From Xanthomonas campestris pv. phormiicola (GTDB lineage: Bacteria; Pseudomonadota; Gammaproteobacteria; Xanthomonadales; Xanthomonadaceae), in the NCBI GenBank assembly GCA_025666215.1, contig CP102593.1:558001-622000 (forward strand): a stretch of 64,000 bases of DNA, read 5' to 3'. Position numbers and translations under genes: made by a program. Of this stretch, positions 62,360 through 64,000 are shown one piece after another. Below the pieces are notes generated by a model. It did no database searches. It was not told where the DNA came from and was given only the letters and a program-made list of their open reading frames with translations. Position 1 is the first letter of the stretch, and every line of letters begins with the position of its first letter.

Positions 62360-62863
62360 ATGCGCTTGAGAACTCTGGGACTGTCGTTGGCGTTGTGCGT
62401 GTTCGGCATGAGCGGATGCAGCTACGTCCCGTCGCCCGATGGCGCCGGCGCGAGTGCGGACGCGAGTGCGGTGAAGGCGAAGATCGAATGGCGCCTGGCC
62501 AGCAATGCGCCCAGCGCCGGCTATACCGAGGCCGCGTACCAGGGACGGCCGGTGTATCTGGCGCCGCAGCCGTTGTTGGCCGTCGATGGCGCCGCGACGG
62601 TGGCGCGCGTGGACGGCGACGATGGCAAGCCGGCACTCGATCTGCGTTTCTCGGGGCACGACGATCGCCTGACCCGGGCGACGGAGCAGAACATCGGCAA
62701 GCCGATCGCGCTGCTGGCCGACGGTCAGGTGCTCACCGTGGCGACGGTCATGGCGCCGCTCCCCGGCGACAGGCTGCGCATCAGCGGTCTGCAGGATGCG
62801 CAGGAACAGCAGCGGGCGTTCGCGCTGCTGACGCACGCGCCGACGGCAGAAGGGAAGCCGTAA
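62360..62863 (+). CDS. Lipoprotein with SecDF P1 head-like domain
   Basis: A 167-residue predicted lipoprotein. The signal MRLRTLGLSLALCVFGMSGC ends in a lipobox (Cys at residue 20). The remaining domain resembles the SecD P1 head: LDLRFSGHDDRLTRATEQNI followed by GKPIALLADGQVLTVATVM and GDRLRISGL. It may be an accessory periplasmic protein whose partner is unknown. The start follows GGGAG by 6 bases; longer starts at 62327 and 62354 are in frame but less likely. Confidence 0.72.
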   Translation: MRLRTLGLSLALCVFGMSGCSYVPSPDGAGASADASAVKAKIEWRLASNAPSAGYTEAAYQGRPVYLAPQPLLAVDGAATVARVDGDDGKPALDLRFSGHDDRLTRATEQNIGKPIALLADGQVLTVATVMAPLPGDRLRISGLQDAQEQQRAFALLTHAPTAEGKP

Positions 62864-63336
62864 CGCTGGCTGGCGCGATCGGGATGGGCCGCCGTGTTCG
62901 CGATGGCGGGCTTGTATCGCATCGCGCGCCTGTTCGAGCCGCGCGCCGCTGTCTTGTTCCGCTGGCGTAGCGCGATGTCGCTGCTTCGAAGCGGAGCGCG
63001 CCGCCGCTCTCCCCGATTGCGCCGTCGGGCAGGTCGGGGGCGGGGACATGCCGATCCAGCAGGTGGGAGGCGGATTTTGCCGGTCTCATGCGTGTCGTGA
63101 TCGAAGTCGTTCCCGGCACCGGTCGTGGAAACGGCGTCGCGGCTGACGCCGCTCCTGCAGGAGTCGATCGACGGTTTTGTGGGAGGGACTCAGTCCCGAC
63201 GCTTTATTACCGGCAACGACGGGACGAAGTGCCCTGCGGTATTGCCGTCAGCGACCGGAGCGCCGCCTGGCTCCTCACGACATCGTCGGGGGGGGGGGGG
63301 GGGGGCAGCCGCCACTGCGCGGCGTCTCGCCAGGGT
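62864..63336. other. Non-coding gap with a degenerate REP and an 18-base G tract
   Basis: A 473-bp convergent gap. A degenerate REP, GTGGGAGGGACTCAGTCCCG, is at 63179-63198, with its complementary half near 63217-63226 (CGACGGGACG). An uninterrupted run of 18 G occupies 63288-63305. No gene was recognised; the plus-strand frames here are Arg-rich shadows. Confidence 0.6.
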
Positions 63337-64000
63337 CTACCCTGCGCGCAGCGCCAGGGCCGCGGCGATGCCGACGAAGATCGCCAGGCCGACCCAGTTG
63401 TTGTGCAGGAAGGCGCGGAAGCAGGGCGCACGTTCGCGGCTGCGGGCGATGCGGAATTCGTGGGCGACCAGCAGCGCGGCCACGCCCAGCCCCGACCAGT
63501 ACCAGATTCCCAGCGCGCCGCGGGTGCCGACGAAGGCCAGCGCGACGAACATCAGCGCGTACAGGATGCCCTGCGCGATCAGGTCCAGGTCGCCGAACAG
63601 GATCGCGGTGGACCTGGAGCCGGCGCGCAGGTCGTCCTCGCGGTCCACCATCGCGTACCAGGTGTCGTAGGCGGTGGCCCACAGGATGTTGGCCGCGTAC
63701 AGCAGCCAGCCCAGCGCCGGCACCTCGCCGCGGATCGCCGCGAACGCCATCGGGATGCCCCAGCCGAAGGCCATGCCCAGATAGACCTGCGGCAGGTAGG
63801 TGTAGCGCTTCAGATAGGGATAGCTGGCGGCCAGGAACAGCCCGACCACGCTCAGGCCGATGGTCAGCGCGTTCATCGTCAGCACCAGCGCGAAGGCCAC
63901 GATCATCAGCAGGGCGAACACTGCCAGCGCCTCGCGGCCGCTGACCGCGCCGGTGGCCAGCGGCCGGCTGCGGGTGCGCTCGACCTGCGGGTCCAGCCAG
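63337..64000 (-). CDS. ubiA: 4-Hydroxybenzoate polyprenyltransferase (partial; N-terminus beyond the window)
   Basis: The C-terminal 220 residues of a UbiA-type membrane prenyltransferase; the gene continues past 64000. Visible are [13 protein letters not shown], which follows the first Asp-rich motif in complete proteins, and the second Asp-rich motif in [16 protein letters not shown], which binds Mg-diphosphate. About six membrane helices follow, ending [13 protein letters not shown]. It attaches an octaprenyl chain to 4-hydroxybenzoate in ubiquinone synthesis. The first Asp motif (NDxxD) lies outside the window. Its 3' end is 31 bases from the G tract. Confidence 0.93.
   Translation of the reverse strand, partial: WLDPQVERTRSRPLATGAVSGREALAVFALLMIVAFALVLTMNALTIGLSVVGLFLAASYPYLKRYTYLPQVYLGMAFGWGIPMAFAAIRGEVPALGWLLYAANILWATAYDTWYAMVDREDDLRAGSRSTAILFGDLDLIAQGILYALMFVALAFVGTRGALGIWYWSGLGVAALLVAHEFRIARSRERAPCFRAFLHNNWVGLAIFVGIAAALALRAG

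Noticed and set aside
63337..64000. UbiA as part of the aromatic degradation island because it uses 4-hydroxybenzoate
   Set aside because: It is a ubiquinone biosynthesis enzyme, lies 22 kb from the island and is separated by biotin and other housekeeping genes.

Overview
The window is about 70% GC chromosomal DNA from a Xanthomonas-like gammaproteobacterium (Xanthomonadaceae). This rests on the gene families and on many short inverted repeats of the GTGGGAGCGACTTCAGTCGCGAC type between genes. No tRNA, rRNA, CRISPR array, phage or full-length insertion sequence was found. Starts were chosen by ribosome binding sites, signal peptides and family length. All function calls come from reading motifs and recalling family members, not from database searches.

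Layout. (1) 1-5811, minus strand: a tightly overlapping MoxR-type operon (RDD protein, SpoIIM-like protein, DUF4129, DUF4350, MoxR ATPase, start of a DUF58 protein). (2) 6047-8785: a DUF2167 membrane protein, an RBBP9/YdeN-type serine hydrolase, an Lrp/AsnC regulator and a gamma-class carbonic anhydrase-like protein. (3) 8960-41000: a large island for plant aromatic compounds. (4) 41347-48824: a very small lysine-rich protein, a RIO-type kinase and a complete RND efflux operon. (5) 49196-55189: a RlaP-type nucleotidyltransferase, mnmG, a probable sigma-54-dependent small RNA, a Tyr/Gly-rich lipoprotein, a PLP dehydratase, a YdcF-type protein and a SnoaL-like protein. (6) 55383-61213: biotin genes bioB, bioF, bioH and bioC on the minus strand. 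(7) 61263-64000: comF, a lipoprotein and the truncated ubiA.

The aromatic island reads as one funnel into protocatechuate. Quinate and shikimate are handled by membrane PQQ dehydrogenase QuiA, secreted type I dehydroquinase QuiB and secreted beta-helix dehydroshikimate dehydratase QuiC, with an OprB porin and an AAHS transporter. Coniferyl-type alcohols and hydroxycinnamates are handled by a coniferyl-alcohol dehydrogenase-like SDR, an aryl-aldehyde dehydrogenase, an ADP-forming acyl-CoA ligase and a hydroxycinnamoyl-CoA hydratase-lyase. The products vanillate and 4-hydroxybenzoate go to protocatechuate through VanAB and PobA. PcaHG, PcaB, PcaC, PcaD, PcaIJ and PcaF then give succinyl-CoA and acetyl-CoA. 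Local MarR, AraC, GntR and IclR regulators sit beside their targets, and repeated operator-like sites link the quiC, quiA and pcaI promoters.

The most interesting non-coding items are a candidate sigma-54-driven, well-folded small RNA at 52090-52206 with a related hairpin about 170 bases later, and two 101-bp miniature inverted-repeat elements inserted at the same position of the same REP-type repeat (36015-36115 and 48918-49018). Others are a possible leader peptide in front of pcaI and an 18-base G tract beside ubiA.
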